Origin: Rhizobium sp. 32-5/1
GTDB taxonomy: Bacteria > Pseudomonadota > Alphaproteobacteria > Rhizobiales > Rhizobiaceae
Assembly: GCF_029537235.1 (NCBI RefSeq)
Contig: NZ_CP120638.1
Coordinates: 3,784,501 to 3,848,500, forward strand
Length of the DNA stretch: 64,000 nucleotides
Direction: 5' to 3'
Shown: positions 9,306 through 18,488 of the stretch, piece after piece
How positions within the stretch are numbered: position 1 is the stretch's first letter
Layout of the letters: every line of letters begins with the position of its first letter
Translations under genes and position numbers: made by a program
The notes under the pieces: generated by a model
What the model saw: only the letters and a program-made list of their open reading frames with translations
Databases searched by the model: none
What the model was told of the DNA's origin: nothing

Positions 9306-10344
9306 TCAATCCGGAAAGATGCCTGCACTCGTCGGTGCCCCGTCGTCGTACTTCGACAGCCAGTCGATCATGATCGGCCGGTTGCGCGTCAGGCCCTTGT
9401 AATCGATGATCTCCGGCGGCAGGCTTTTCAGCACGCGCGGCAGGCGGCGCGCCCATTTGGGCACGGTCACCAGTTCGTCGAGGCTGATGAGATAGCAGCG
9501 GATCACGAAGAGGATGGCGTTGGAGCGTGGCAGGCGCCAGAGGCTTTGCAGTTCGACGCGCAGGTGCATCTTCTGCCCGACATTCTCCGGCGTCACGGTC
9601 AGGCGGTCCGGACCCCATTTGTGGTAGTTTTCGGGGAGGTATCGAGCCTTGGATTGACGGTCATCGTCCAGTTCAGCCGGCGGGTGGGCTTGCCCTGTTG
9701 CAGATTGAGCAGGAATTTGAGCGCCCTGTCGAACACGCCGATCTGGTGGGCAAGCGGCACCGGGCCGTGCCATTCCATGAAATTCATGCCGATGTCGAAA
9801 TCGAGCGACCAGTCCGCCTGGGTGGTGACCATGCCGGCATCCATCCAGAGATTGTTGTCGCGCTGGTCGACGATGCAGAAATCGCCCTGGGCCTGGCGGG
9901 TGATGTATTCCATCGGCGGGTATGGCAGGGTGGCGGGATCGCCGAAGGTGAAGGTGTCGTCGATGCCCATCGGCCGGTTGACCCAGCGCCAGCGGTCTCC
10001 GTTCTTTGTGAGCGTGAAATGCTCGGGATAATCCTGCGCCTGATGTTCCATCAGCAGTTCCAGCACATCCCATTGCGCCGCCATCATGTGTGGCAGCGCC
10101 TGGCAGCGCAGCGGGTCCTCTTTCAGCACCATCGCCCGGTCCTGCATCTCGGCGACATAGTGTTCGTCGACGTCGATCAGGTTCTCGAAGACGCTGTCTT
10201 TGCGCCCGCGGACATGCGGCTCCATGTTGACCGAGTACATGTATTCGTCGCGATCGAAGGGGAAGGGAAACGTCGGATATTGTAGAGGCTGTTGCGGAAG
10301 GTGAAGTCGTCGCGGAACGTTTCGCTCCTGAACGTGATGGTCAT
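9306..10344 (-). CDS. dmmC: Dimethylamine monooxygenase haem subunit (DUF3445; two frameshifts)
   Basis: Three frame segments give a 346-residue DUF3445 protein, the haem-dependent oxidative N-demethylase family. Recognisable segments are FPFPFDRDEYMYSVN, VNRPMGIDDTF, NNLWMDAGMVTTQADWSLDFDIG and FHGPV-like EWHGPVPL. Breaks are at 10263-10264 (AA; one more base restores FPFPFDRDEY) and 9633-9636 (GGGG; one more restores RLDTSPENYHKWGPDRL). Together with DmmA and DmmB it converts dimethylamine to methylamine plus formaldehyde. It follows dmmB by 33 bases, in the order D-A-B-C known from Ruegeria. Letter assignment follows that order and is less certain than the function. Confidence 0.85.
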
Positions 10345-10377
10345 CTGTCCGATCCCCCGTCTGTCTTTACAAGACTG

Positions 10378-11343
10378 CTAGAGTTGAAGAACGAGTTGCT
10401 GGCCCTTGAACCGCGAGACGCAGATCATGACCTTCTTGCCGGATGCCTTTTCCTCGTCCGACAGGTAGATGTCGTTGTGCTCGAGCACACCATCGCAGGA
10501 CGAAACCTCGGTCTCGCACTGGCCGCAGGCACCGCCGCGGCACATGTAGGGCGCATCGCAGCCATGGGCTTCGGCTGCTTCCAGTATGCTCTGGTGCTCG
10601 CCGACCGTCATCTGGATGCCCGATTTTTCGAGCAAGACCTGGAATGGCAGGCCTGCCGGTGGGGCGAGGAAGCGCTCCGAATGCAGGTTTTCCTTGGGCC
10701 AGCCGGCTTTCAGCGCCGTCATCAGCACGCCGTCGATCATGCCTGCTGGGCCGCAGACATAGAGATGGGTGCCGAGCGGCTGGTTGTCGGCGATCTCTGC
10801 GACCGGAATGAAGGTCTTTTCCTCGTCGATGTAGATTTTCACCCGGCGCGGGCCGTAGCGCTCGAGCAGTTGCTGCCAATAGGCGCCGTGGGTGCGCGAC
10901 CGGATGGCGTAGTGTAGTTCAAACGCGATGTTGTCGCGGCTGAACTGTTCCATCATGGCAATGAACGGCGTGATGCCGATGCCGCCGGCAATGAGGATGT
11001 GTTTCTTGCCGCGATGGTCGGGTGCAAACAGATTGACCGGCTGGCTGACCATCAGCTGATCGCCGGGCTTGACCTGCTCATGCAGGAAGACTGAGCCGCC
11101 ACGGGAATTGGGGACCCGGAGCACGCTGATTTCATAGGCGCTGCCGTCATCAGGGCTGGACATCAGCGAATAGGGGTTGCGGCGCAAAAGGCCATTGTCG
11201 TTCATGGAAACGACGACATGGGCGCCGCCGGAGAAGAACGGCATGGGATGGCCGTCCAGGCGCTCGAAGCGGAAGCGTTTGACAAGGTCAGTCACCTGGG
11301 TGACCCCGGTGACGCGGACTGGCATGTCGGTGTTGAGGCTCAT
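10378..11343 (-). CDS. dmmB: Dimethylamine monooxygenase reductase subunit
   Basis: A 321-residue phthalate-dioxygenase-reductase-type protein. The N-terminal flavin domain has RRNPYSLMSSP, the middle NAD(P)H domain has HILIAGGIGITPFIAMM and YVCGPAGMIDGV, and the C-terminal plant-type ferredoxin domain has CDAPYMCRGGACGQC with a final Cys in MICVSRF, giving four ligands for a [2Fe-2S] cluster. It would pass electrons from NAD(P)H to the haem subunit. The start codon overlaps the dmmA stop by 4 bases (ATGA), so the two are translationally coupled. Intact. Confidence 0.88.
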   Translation of the reverse strand: MSLNTDMPVRVTGVTQVTDLVKRFRFERLDGHPMPFFSGGAHVVVSMNDNGLLRRNPYSLMSSPDDGSAYEISVLRVPNSRGGSVFLHEQVKPGDQLMVSQPVNLFAPDHRGKKHILIAGGIGITPFIAMMEQFSRDNIAFELHYAIRSRTHGAYWQQLLERYGPRRVKIYIDEEKTFIPVAEIADNQPLGTHLYVCGPAGMIDGVLMTALKAGWPKENLHSERFLAPPAGLPFQVLLEKSGIQMTVGEHQSILEAAEAHGCDAPYMCRGGACGQCETEVSSCDGVLEHNDIYLSDEEKASGKKVMICVSRFKGQQLVLQL

Positions 11344-11945
11344 GGGAACATCTCCTCCGGCTGAGGGGCGGTGCCCGGTTCCTCGGCATCGATGTTAACG
11401 CCCTGGAAGGCGCCGAGGCGACGCGAATAATGATCGCGCACGAGCAACGGAAGGCCACAATGGCTGCAGGCAAAGGGGCTGGTGGTCACGTTATCGGTGA
11501 TGCCCTTGCAGTGTACGCATTGCACGCGCCGCGCCGTCGAGCCGCGATGCTCGGTGTGGATCGAATTGAAATCCATACCGAAATCGAGCGCCACCTGCAT
11601 GATCTGGCCGATGAAGCCTTCGGTGCCGGCGATATAGAGCCGCGTTCCCATCCGGGCCTGCTCGAGACAGGCGCGCAGACGAAACAGCATGGGCTGCAGC
11701 GTCGGCGCTTGCCAGAAGACGTCAGGTGAAAGCGCCGCCAGCGTTACGTCATAGGCTTTCGGTGCTGCGCCCGCCGGCAGATAGAGGATTTCGGATTTTG
11801 CGAGGAAATCCGTGCCCTTGCCCGTGACCTGATCGGTCAGGGCCGTTGCCCCTTCGCCCTCGAGGACGAAGAGGTGGCGTTTTGCGTGGGGATCGATGTC
11901 GAGCCCCTTATATTCCGGCCTGCTTTTGATCCCTTTGACGAGCAT
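11340..11945 (-). CDS. dmmA: Dimethylamine monooxygenase small subunit
   Basis: A 201-residue protein with a C-terminal zinc-ribbon pattern: CVHC near residue 143 and CSHC about 20 residues later. The N-terminal part is soluble and unremarkable (GTRLYIAGTEGFIGQIMQVAL). It matches the DmmA-type subunit required, with DmmB and DmmC, for dimethylamine oxidation. It lies 10 bases after dmmD and overlaps dmmB. The exact role of the subunit is not established to my knowledge; electron transfer or assembly of the complex is possible. Confidence 0.82.
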   Translation of the reverse strand: MLVKGIKSRPEYKGLDIDPHAKRHLFVLEGEGATALTDQVTGKGTDFLAKSEILYLPAGAAPKAYDVTLAALSPDVFWQAPTLQPMLFRLRACLEQARMGTRLYIAGTEGFIGQIMQVALDFGMDFNSIHTEHRGSTARRVQCVHCKGITDNVTTSPFACSHCGLPLLVRDHYSRRLGAFQGVNIDAEEPGTAPQPEEMFP

Positions 11946-11955
11946 GCTGATATCC

Positions 11956-13089
11956 TCAGCCCACCGCCGTCCGTTTGGTCTTCTTCGGATCGTCGAAGGT
12001 GATGGTATGGGCGATCGCCGGCGCGTTGACGGTCTTGCCCTTCACTTCGAGCTTGGTGCCCTGAACCGCATAGGGAACCTCGACGCGCATGATGGCCATC
12101 GAGCGGTTCGTCAGCTTCGAATAGGACGGACAGGTGATGACGCCGACCTTTTTGCCGTCGGCCCAGACCTCGTCGCCAAGATCGGTCGGGCCGTCGGCCT
12201 CGACTAGAAGGCCGAAGATCTTGAAGCGTTCCTTGCCTTTCAGACGGGCATGTTCCTCGGCACCGCGGAAGCCGGTCTTGCCGGGGCTGACGGTGAAATC
12301 GAGGCCGAGTTCCCACAGGCTATCGCCGGGCTGCTCGTTGGCAAAGGGATACATCTGAGAATTGTCATAGGGGTAGAACAAGAGGTAGCTTTCGACCCGC
12401 AACATATCGAGAACGCTGAAGCAGACGGGGATGATGCCCATCTCCTTGCCTTCGGAAACGATGCGGTCCCAGACCATACCGGCATCCTGGCCGCGCACGA
12501 AGATTTCGTAGCCGCGCTCGCCGGTATAGCCGGTGCGCGAGATCATCACGGGGGCGCCGAACAGGGTCGTCTGCATGTGATGGAAGTATTTCAGATCGCG
12601 GATTCCAGGCACATATTTTTCGAGGTAATCGACGGCCAGCGGCCCCTGCAGGGACAGGTCGTGCAGGTCGTCGTCGAAGAGCACGGCGCAATTGCGGCCC
12701 TGTGCCTGCTTGACGATTTCCTCGAAACCGGAGCCTGAGCCGTGCACCAGCATCCAGGAATTCGGGCCGGTGCGATAGACGATGCAGTCGTCGGTAAAAT
12801 GGCCGCGATCGTTGAGCATGCAGGCATAGACGGACTTGCCCGGATAAACCTTGGTCATGTCGCGTGTCGTGATATATTCCAGCACGGCAATGGCATGTGG
12901 ACCGACAAGGTGGACCTTTTTCAGGCCCGAGACATCCATGATGCCGGCCTTGGTGCGCACGGCGATGTGTTCCTCGTAAATGTCCTTGTCATAGGTCCAG
13001 GCGGTTCCCATGCCGCTCCAGTCTTCGAGGTTGGAGCCGAGGGCCCGGTGCCGGTCCGCGAGGGCCGAAAAACGCCAGCTGAGTGCCAT
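11956..13089 (-). CDS. dmmD: GcvT-family protein of the dimethylamine operon
   Basis: A 377-residue stand-alone aminomethyltransferase (GcvT) fold. Typical elements are GIMDVSGLKKVHLVGPHA, LNDRGHFTDDCIVYR, SRTGYTGERGYEIFV and a C-terminal OB-like part with GVITCPSYSKLTNRSMA. First gene of the dmmDABC-tmm transcript. In Ruegeria pomeroyi dmmD is needed for growth on methylamines though not for the monooxygenase activity itself. A plausible role is transfer of the demethylation formaldehyde to tetrahydrofolate, giving methylene-THF. Start ATG at 13089 is chosen because it opens the conserved N-terminal region. Confidence 0.85.
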   Translation of the reverse strand: MALSWRFSALADRHRALGSNLEDWSGMGTAWTYDKDIYEEHIAVRTKAGIMDVSGLKKVHLVGPHAIAVLEYITTRDMTKVYPGKSVYACMLNDRGHFTDDCIVYRTGPNSWMLVHGSGSGFEEIVKQAQGRNCAVLFDDDLHDLSLQGPLAVDYLEKYVPGIRDLKYFHHMQTTLFGAPVMISRTGYTGERGYEIFVRGQDAGMVWDRIVSEGKEMGIIPVCFSVLDMLRVESYLLFYPYDNSQMYPFANEQPGDSLWELGLDFTVSPGKTGFRGAEEHARLKGKERFKIFGLLVEADGPTDLGDEVWADGKKVGVITCPSYSKLTNRSMAIMRVEVPYAVQGTKLEVKGKTVNAPAIAHTITFDDPKKTKRTAVG

Positions 13090-13216
13090 GATCTGTTCCC
13101 TTAGTATTTCACTCTGTGGAAATAATTATTCCTGAGTATATTCGCGTTTTCCAGAACGGCAACCCCATGCCGCGGATTTTCACCTAGGCAATTCGGCTAG
13201 GAAACTTGTACACGAA

Positions 13217-13245
13217 AACGCCCGCCGGAGTATTCGGCGGGCGTT
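13217..13245 (-). terminator. Terminator of the DUF982 gene
   Basis: An 11-bp stem (AACGCCCGCCG / CGGCGGGCGTT) with a 7-base loop. On the minus strand it ends in a T-rich CGTTTTCG, about 80 bases beyond the DUF982 stop and before the dmmD promoter region. Confidence 0.7.
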
Positions 13246-13323
13246 GAGCAGGGAAAATTCGGGAAATCGAACGGCGGCTCAAGTCTGGCTACTGAGCATC
13301 GCTTCAGCGGTCGGCACACAGGT

Positions 13324-13560
13324 TCAGACGAGGATTCCGGCTTGGCGCGCAGCATCGGCAAAGGCAGCCTGGGCCTTTTTCGGGCTGGTGATGCCATCAA
13401 GGGCGTCGAGGCAATGTTGCAAGGCGCGGCGGTAGGCGCGGTCTCTTGTCGCTGGCCAGTTTTGCAGGAACTCGACGGCGTCCCATGCGGTTGCTATGAT
13501 GAATTCCTGGCTGCTGCGGATGATAACGCGGATGGGGTTTGGGAAACTTTTGTAACTCAC
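13324..13560 (-). CDS. DUF982 domain protein
   Basis: A 78-residue protein with the DUF982 pattern: an N-terminal strand region, AWDAVEFLQNWP, then RAYRRALQHCLDALDGITSPKKAQAAFADAARQAGILV. DUF982 proteins are short, found mainly in Rhizobiales and often in many copies per genome; no function is known to me. Single-gene transcript with its own terminator. Supports the rhizobial origin of the window. Confidence 0.85.
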   Translation of the reverse strand: MSYKSFPNPIRVIIRSSQEFIIATAWDAVEFLQNWPATRDRAYRRALQHCLDALDGITSPKKAQAAFADAARQAGILV

Positions 13561-13747
13561 GAAATTCTCGTCCTTGCATTGCGATCATATCTTGCGATCA
13601 GGCGAGCAAAGAACGCGGCGATACGGCTTAGGTTCCGCCGATTTTTCTAAGTTTGTATCTGATTATTAAGGGAAATATTGTTTTTCCGGTGGGCTGCCAC
13701 CTGAGGTAGCGGAGAGCAATTGGCAAGCTGGAGAGAGGGCGAACGTC

Positions 13748-13984
13748 ATGAAGCAGAACAAGCTGTTTGCGTGGTTCCTGATCGTCGTCGGCGGATTGTA
13801 TCTGGTGACGGGGATCGTCAGCAATGATATGGGCGGGCTGACATCGCTGGGGTACAACCCGGATATGCCGATGACGATACAGGATGCGCCGATCCGCTTT
13901 CTGCTTGGCGTCGGGCTCTATGCCTGTGCGGTCTATGCCGGGATCCAGATGCTGCGGACACCACCACCGAATACGCCCGGCTGA
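13748..13984 (+). CDS. Small membrane protein, 78 residues
   Basis: A short protein with two hydrophobic helices: roughly residues 7-25 (FAWFLIVVGGLYLVTGIV) and 48-68 (FLLGVGLYACAVYAGIQML), joined by a polar loop with MGGLTSLGYNPDMPMTIQDAP. The plus-strand ATG follows GAGAGGGCGAACGTC, a fair ribosome site. It ends 8 bases before the stop of the convergent GntR gene. Family not recognised; the helix pattern and codon use make it a likely real gene. Confidence 0.6.
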   Translation: MKQNKLFAWFLIVVGGLYLVTGIVSNDMGGLTSLGYNPDMPMTIQDAPIRFLLGVGLYACAVYAGIQMLRTPPPNTPG

Positions 13985-13992
13985 TCCGAAAC

Positions 13993-14702
13993 TTACAGGT
14001 TGAGGGCTTCCTTGAGGTCGGCACTCTTCTTGATACGGAGGTCGAGGTCGGCTTCGATATGATCGATATGGTGCAGCATTAGCCTACAGGCGGAGGCGAG
14101 GTCGCCGGCTTCCAGCGCATCGACGATGTCGCGATGGTCGCTGTGGCCGCAGCTGGAAACGCTGGACTGCCCGTAAAGCGCGATGACCAGCGAAGACCGG
14201 GCGACCAGTTCGTCCATGAAGCGCAGCATGATGGCATTCTTCGCCATGGCCGAAAGCGCGAGGTGAAAATCGCCCGATGCCTTGATTTCCGCGCGGCGCG
14301 CCGGTTGGCCGCGCTCGGCTGTCAGGCGTTCTTCCTGCTCCAGCAATGCGCGCAGGTCCAAAAATCCTTCGGGGTTAAATGCTTGATCGCTTCAGTAAGG
14401 ATGCCGGGCTCAATCAGGCGGCGGGTCGCAAAAATCTGGCGGGCTTCCTCGGGCGAGGGATGGGCGACGAAAGCGCCGCGGTTTTTCTCGACATTGACAA
14501 GTCCCTCGTAGGCCAGCGCCTGCAGCGCCCCGCGCACCAGGGTCCGGCTGACGTTGAACAGTTCTCCGACATCGGTTTCTGTCAGTTTGGTGCCCGGCGC
14601 CAGCCGGCGCTCGACGATGGCATCACGGATCGCAGCGCGGATGCGTTCCGCGCTGGTATCGGCACCCTCGTCCGCGATGATGGTTTTTCCGGCAGTCGTC
14701 AT
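13993..14702 (-). CDS. GntR/FadR-type (FCD) transcriptional regulator (one frameshift)
   Basis: Joined frames give 236 residues. The winged-helix domain covers about residues 15-80 (SAERIRAAIRDAIVERRLAPG, LTETDVGELFNVSRTLVRGAL), and the all-helical FCD ligand domain follows, with EPGILTEAIKHL and RLMLHHIDHIEADL. The break is at a run of five A (14360-14364; T in coding sense); one extra T gives DFLDLRALLEQE. The ATG at 14702 is used because the upstream extension lacks the family pattern. It is divergent from the ABC transporter-racemase operon and probably controls it through the palindrome at 14786-14799. Confidence 0.87.
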
Positions 14703-14785
14703 TGCACGTATTCCACTGTTTCCCGCAGTCTTAGCGCAGTTATCGAACCAAGTTAACCGGTATTTTGTCGGCATTTTTACGAGTA

Positions 14786-14799
14786 AATCGTATACAATT
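14786..14799. promoter_or_regulatory. Candidate GntR/FCD operator
   Basis: AATCGTATACAATT matches its own reverse complement at 12 of 14 positions and has the GTATAC core seen in many FCD-type GntR operators. It sits between the divergent GntR gene (start 14702) and the ABC operon (start 14974). Function is inferred. Confidence 0.55.
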
Positions 14800-14973
14800 C
14801 ATGCTCTCATTGAGAACAAAAGGCCCAAATTATGGGCACCACAAAAAATGCCCTGCAGACGAACTTATCCCGTGGCGGTAACACAAACCTATATATTTCA
14901 GTAATTTAATACATTTTTGGAAACTGGCACGGTTGATGCTTGGTCTGTTCCCAATAAGTGGGGAACACGCCTT

Positions 14974-16062
14974 ATGTCCAAAGCGTCCGAAATCGACATC
15001 GTTTCCGTTTCGAAGATCTACGGGAATACCACTGCCGTTCATGCCATCAGCCTGAAGATTCCGGCTGGCAGCTATTGCTGCCTGCTTGGGCCGTCCGGTT
15101 GCGGGAAATCCTCGACGCTGCGGATGATTGCGGGGCACGAAAGCATCTCGCGCGGCGATGTCAGGCTCGGCAATACGGTGGTTACGGATTTTCCACCGGC
15201 CAAGCGCGGTACGGCGATGATGTTCCAGTCCTACGCGCTGTTTCCGCATCTCGACCTGATCGACAATGTCGCCTTCAGCCTGAAGATGAAGGGTGTGGAG
15301 AAGGAGGAGCGCCGGGCAAAGGCGCTTGAAATGCTCAAGCTGATGCAGATGGAAGGTTATGCCAACCGCCGGCCCGCCCAGCTTTCCGGTGGCCAGCAGC
15401 AGCGCGTGGCGCTCGCCCGCGCGCTGATCACCGATCCGGAAGCGCTCTTGCTCGACGAGCCGCTGTCGGCGCTCGATCCTTTCCTCAAGATCCGCATGCG
15501 GGCGGAACTGAAGAAGCTTCAGAAGACGCTCGGCATCACCTTCGTGCACGTCACCCACAGCCAGGAAGAGGCGATGGCGCTCGCCGATCTCGTCGTCGTC
15601 ATGAATGACGGCCGGATCGAGCAGGCCGCCCCGCCGCGCGAAGTGTTCGAGCGTCCGGCCACCGCCTTCGTGGCGCGCTTCATGGGCGACCACAATGTGC
15701 TGAGCGGCCGCGCCGTTTCCAGCGAGGACGGCAAGGTCGTCATGGAAGTGCCCGAAGGCCTGAAGTTCGCCGTGCACGGCGATCCGCAGGACGTCGGCGC
15801 TCCTGTTGATATCGGCATCCGTACCGACCGCGTCCGTATCGAGCCGGCCTCCTCTGCGGGGCTGGGCTTCAACGGCGTGGTCTCCAACATCGAATATCGC
15901 GGCGCCTCGGTGAAGATCACCGTGCTTGGCGCCGGCAGCGACGATTTCACCGTAATCGTCGGCGACAGCAGTTTCTACGCTAAACCCGTCGCCGTGGGCG
16001 ATGCGGTGTCTCTGAGTTGGGCCGAGGAGGATGTCATCCTGCTCGGCCGCGTTACCGCCTGA
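14974..16062 (+). CDS. ABC transporter ATP-binding protein, polyamine (PotA) type
   Basis: A 362-residue nucleotide-binding subunit. Walker A is [10 protein letters not shown], the Q-loop is [12 protein letters not shown], the signature is LSGGQQQR and Walker B is LLLDEP followed by LSALDP. A C-terminal TOBE domain (about residues 240-360) fits the PotA/FbpC/UgpC group. The ATG at 14974 is favoured over an upstream in-frame codon at 14917 because the conserved region begins there. First gene of an operon with a binding protein, two permeases and a racemase. Substrate uncertain: the family suggests a polyamine-like solute, the racemase suggests a hydantoin- or allantoin-like compound. Confidence 0.88.
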   Translation: MSKASEIDIVSVSKIYGNTTAVHAISLKIPAGSYCCLLGPSGCGKSSTLRMIAGHESISRGDVRLGNTVVTDFPPAKRGTAMMFQSYALFPHLDLIDNVAFSLKMKGVEKEERRAKALEMLKLMQMEGYANRRPAQLSGGQQQRVALARALITDPEALLLDEPLSALDPFLKIRMRAELKKLQKTLGITFVHVTHSQEEAMALADLVVVMNDGRIEQAAPPREVFERPATAFVARFMGDHNVLSGRAVSSEDGKVVMEVPEGLKFAVHGDPQDVGAPVDIGIRTDRVRIEPASSAGLGFNGVVSNIEYRGASVKITVLGAGSDDFTVIVGDSSFYAKPVAVGDAVSLSWAEEDVILLGRVTA

Positions 16063-16086
16063 TCAACACATAAAAAGGGAACGGAC

Positions 16087-17385
16087 ATGACTGAAGAAAC
16101 CAAGGCAACCAAGACGAAAGCGGGGCTTTCGCGCCGCACGCTGCTGAAGACTGGTGCCGCCGCAACCGGTGCTGTCATCGGCTCCGGCCTGATCACCGGC
16201 TTTCCGACGATCTGGGCGCAGAACCCGATCACGCTGCGCCAGTTCGGCACCGGCGTTTCGAACATCAATGCGATCGCCGAGAAGTGCAAGGCCGATCTCG
16301 GCATCACGCTCGAAATGACGGCAACTGATTCAGACGCCGCTGCCCAGCGCGCCGTGACCCAGCCGGATAGCTATGACGTTGCCGATATCGAATACTGGAT
16401 CCTCAAGAAAGTGTTCCCGGCCGGCGTCATCCAGCCGATGGATATCAAAAAGCTGAAATATTACGACAAGATCGTGCCGCTGTTCAAAACCGGCAAGCTG
16501 ACGCCGGACAGCGTGATCGCGCAGGGTACCGCGCCGCACACGGTCGGCTTCGTCGAAGCTCCCGGCGAAAAGACCTTCGCCAAGGGCGAGACCCAGTATT
16601 TCACCATGGTTCCGACCATCTACAACGCCGATACGCTCGGTATCCGCCCGGACCTCGTCGGCCGCGAGATTTCATCCTGGGCCGATATCATGGATCCGGC
16701 TTTCAAGGGCAAGACCTCGATCCTCAACATTCCGTCGATCGGCATCATGGACGCAGCGATGATCTGCGAAGCCATGGGCATTATCAAATATGCCGACAAG
16801 GGCAACATGACCACGGCAGAGATCGACACGACGATCGACTTCCTGATCAAGGCCAAGCAGGACGGCCAGTTCCGCGCCTTCTGGAAGTCGTTCGACGAAA
16901 GCGTCAACCTGATGGCTTCGGGCGAAGTAGTCATCCAGTCGATGTGGTCGCCGGCCGTCGCTGCCGTGCGCTCGAAGGGTATCGCCTGCAAATACCAGCC
17001 GCTCAAGGAAGGCTATCGCTCGTGGGGCGGCGGTCTGGGTCTTGCCTCACACCTCACCGGCGCGCAACTCGATGCCGCCTATGAGTACATCAACTGGTAC
17101 ACCTCCGGCTGGGTTGGCGGCTACCTCAACCGCCAGGGTTACTACTCCGCCGCCATGGACACCGCCAAGGAATTCATGTCCGCCGACGAATGGGGCTACT
17201 GGATCGAAGGCAAGCCGGCCGCGGGCGACATCATGTCCCCCGAAGGCAAGGTCATGGAGAAGGCCGGTGCCGTGCGCGATGGCGGCTCGTTTACGGAACG
17301 CATGGGCAAGGTTGCCTGCTGGAACTCCGTCATGGACGAGGACCGCTACATGGTCCGCCGCTGGAACGAGTTCATCGCGGCCTGA
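16087..17385 (+). CDS. ABC transporter substrate-binding protein (PotD/F type, Tat-exported)
   Basis: A 432-residue periplasmic binding protein. The N-terminus has a twin-arginine signal (SRRTLLKTGAAATGAVIGSG at about residues 16-35) with a probable cut after PTIWAQ. Mature-region features include NADTLGIRPDLVG, SILNIPSIGIMDAAM and SVNLMASGEVVIQSMWSPAVAAVRSKG, fitting extracellular solute-binding family 1 of the polyamine group. It lies 24 bases after the ATPase gene. The AGGGAACGGAC before the ATG is a good ribosome site. Followed by a palindromic repeat before the permeases. Confidence 0.88.
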   Translation: MTEETKATKTKAGLSRRTLLKTGAAATGAVIGSGLITGFPTIWAQNPITLRQFGTGVSNINAIAEKCKADLGITLEMTATDSDAAAQRAVTQPDSYDVADIEYWILKKVFPAGVIQPMDIKKLKYYDKIVPLFKTGKLTPDSVIAQGTAPHTVGFVEAPGEKTFAKGETQYFTMVPTIYNADTLGIRPDLVGREISSWADIMDPAFKGKTSILNIPSIGIMDAAMICEAMGIIKYADKGNMTTAEIDTTIDFLIKAKQDGQFRAFWKSFDESVNLMASGEVVIQSMWSPAVAAVRSKGIACKYQPLKEGYRSWGGGLGLASHLTGAQLDAAYEYINWYTSGWVGGYLNRQGYYSAAMDTAKEFMSADEWGYWIEGKPAAGDIMSPEGKVMEKAGAVRDGGSFTERMGKVACWNSVMDEDRYMVRRWNEFIAA

Positions 17386-17393
17386 TGATCTTT

Positions 17394-17510
17394 ACCCTCC
17401 CCTTGAGGGGGAGGGTCGGCACGCAGTGCCGGGGTGGGGTGATTTCCAGAGCTTACCAAAGGGTCACCCCCACCCGCAGCTTCGCTGCGACCTCCCCCTA
17501 AAGGGGAGGT
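17394..17510. repeat. Palindromic intergenic repeat inside the ABC operon (copy D)
   Basis: Complementary ends (ACCCTCCCCTTGAGGGGGAG and CTCCCCCTAAAGGGGAGGT) enclose two smaller hairpins (GGCACGCAGTGCC and GCAGCTTCGCTGC) and GGTGGGGTGA/TCACCCCCACC arms. It sits between the binding-protein and permease genes, where folded RNA could stabilise the upstream message or lower downstream expression. Confidence 0.8.
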
Positions 17511-17581
17511 GTTGTGCAGCAATTATCCTTTCCCTCTTTTCATCAATCAGGGAAAGGAATCTCACATCAGGAGGCTCATCA

Positions 17582-18487
17582 GTGTCGACAGTCCCATCCC
17601 CAGAAACGATCGAACCGCCGCGCACGGGCGGATTCCGCATGCCGGAGGCGGCGATTGCCTGGCTTCAGGCGGCACCGCTGGCGCTGATTCTCGGTTTCTT
17701 CTTCCTGTTGCCGATCCTGACCATTCTGATCGTCAGTTTCTGGGACTATGATTTCGCCGGACTCTATCCGGATTTCATGACGCTGAATTATGTCGAGACG
17801 CTCGGATCATGGGTCACCTGGAAGACCTATCTGAACACGCTGAAATATACGGCGATGGTCTGGGGGCTGACGCTCGTGATCGGCTTCTGGGTCGCCTATT
17901 TCCTCGCCTTCCATGTGCGCACGACAACCATGCAGATGGTCTTGTTTCTCGTCTGCACTGTGCCGTTCCTGACATCCAACATCATCCGGATGATTTCCTG
18001 GATCCCGGTTCTTGGGCGCAACGGTCTGGTGAATTCGACGCTCGTCGACATGGGCGTCATTCCGGCGCCGATCGAATGGCTGCTCTATTCCGATTTTGCG
18101 GTGGTGCTGGCCATGGTGCATCTCAACACGCTGTTCATGGTGACGCCGATCTTCAATACGCTGATGCGCATCGATAAATCGCTGATCGAAGCGGCCCGCG
18201 ATGCCGGTGCCACAAGCTGGCAGATCCTTTGGAACGTCATCATCCCGCTTGCCAAGCCCGGCATGGCGATCGGTTCGATCTTCGTGGTGACGCTGGTGAT
18301 GGCGGATTTCTCGACCGTGCAGGTCATGTCCGGCGGTCAGAGCGCGTCCGTTGCGCTGATGATGAAGAACCAGATGTCGCTGCTGCAATATCCGGCCGCC
18401 GCCGCCAATGCCGTGGTGCTTCTGATCATCGTGCTTCTGATGGTCGCTGCCATCCTGCGCGTCGTCGATATCCGCAAGGAGCTTTGA
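17582..18487 (+). CDS. ABC transporter permease, PotB type
   Basis: A 301-residue inner-membrane permease with about six hydrophobic helices. The coupling-helix motif EAARDAGATSWQILWNVIIPLAKPG (residues about 204-228) is the EAA loop that contacts the ATPase. I choose the GTG at 17582 because AGGAGG lies 8 bases upstream; the frame is open much further 5', but that part crosses the binding-protein gene and the repeat. It ends one base before the second permease gene. Confidence 0.87.
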   Translation: MSTVPSPETIEPPRTGGFRMPEAAIAWLQAAPLALILGFFFLLPILTILIVSFWDYDFAGLYPDFMTLNYVETLGSWVTWKTYLNTLKYTAMVWGLTLVIGFWVAYFLAFHVRTTTMQMVLFLVCTVPFLTSNIIRMISWIPVLGRNGLVNSTLVDMGVIPAPIEWLLYSDFAVVLAMVHLNTLFMVTPIFNTLMRIDKSLIEAARDAGATSWQILWNVIIPLAKPGMAIGSIFVVTLVMADFSTVQVMSGGQSASVALMMKNQMSLLQYPAAAANAVVLLIIVLLMVAAILRVVDIRKEL

Positions 18488-18488
18488 G

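Noticed and set aside
17042-17581. N-terminal extension of the PotB-type permease
   Set aside because: It overlaps the binding-protein gene in another frame and crosses a palindromic repeat; GTG at 17582 follows AGGAGG.
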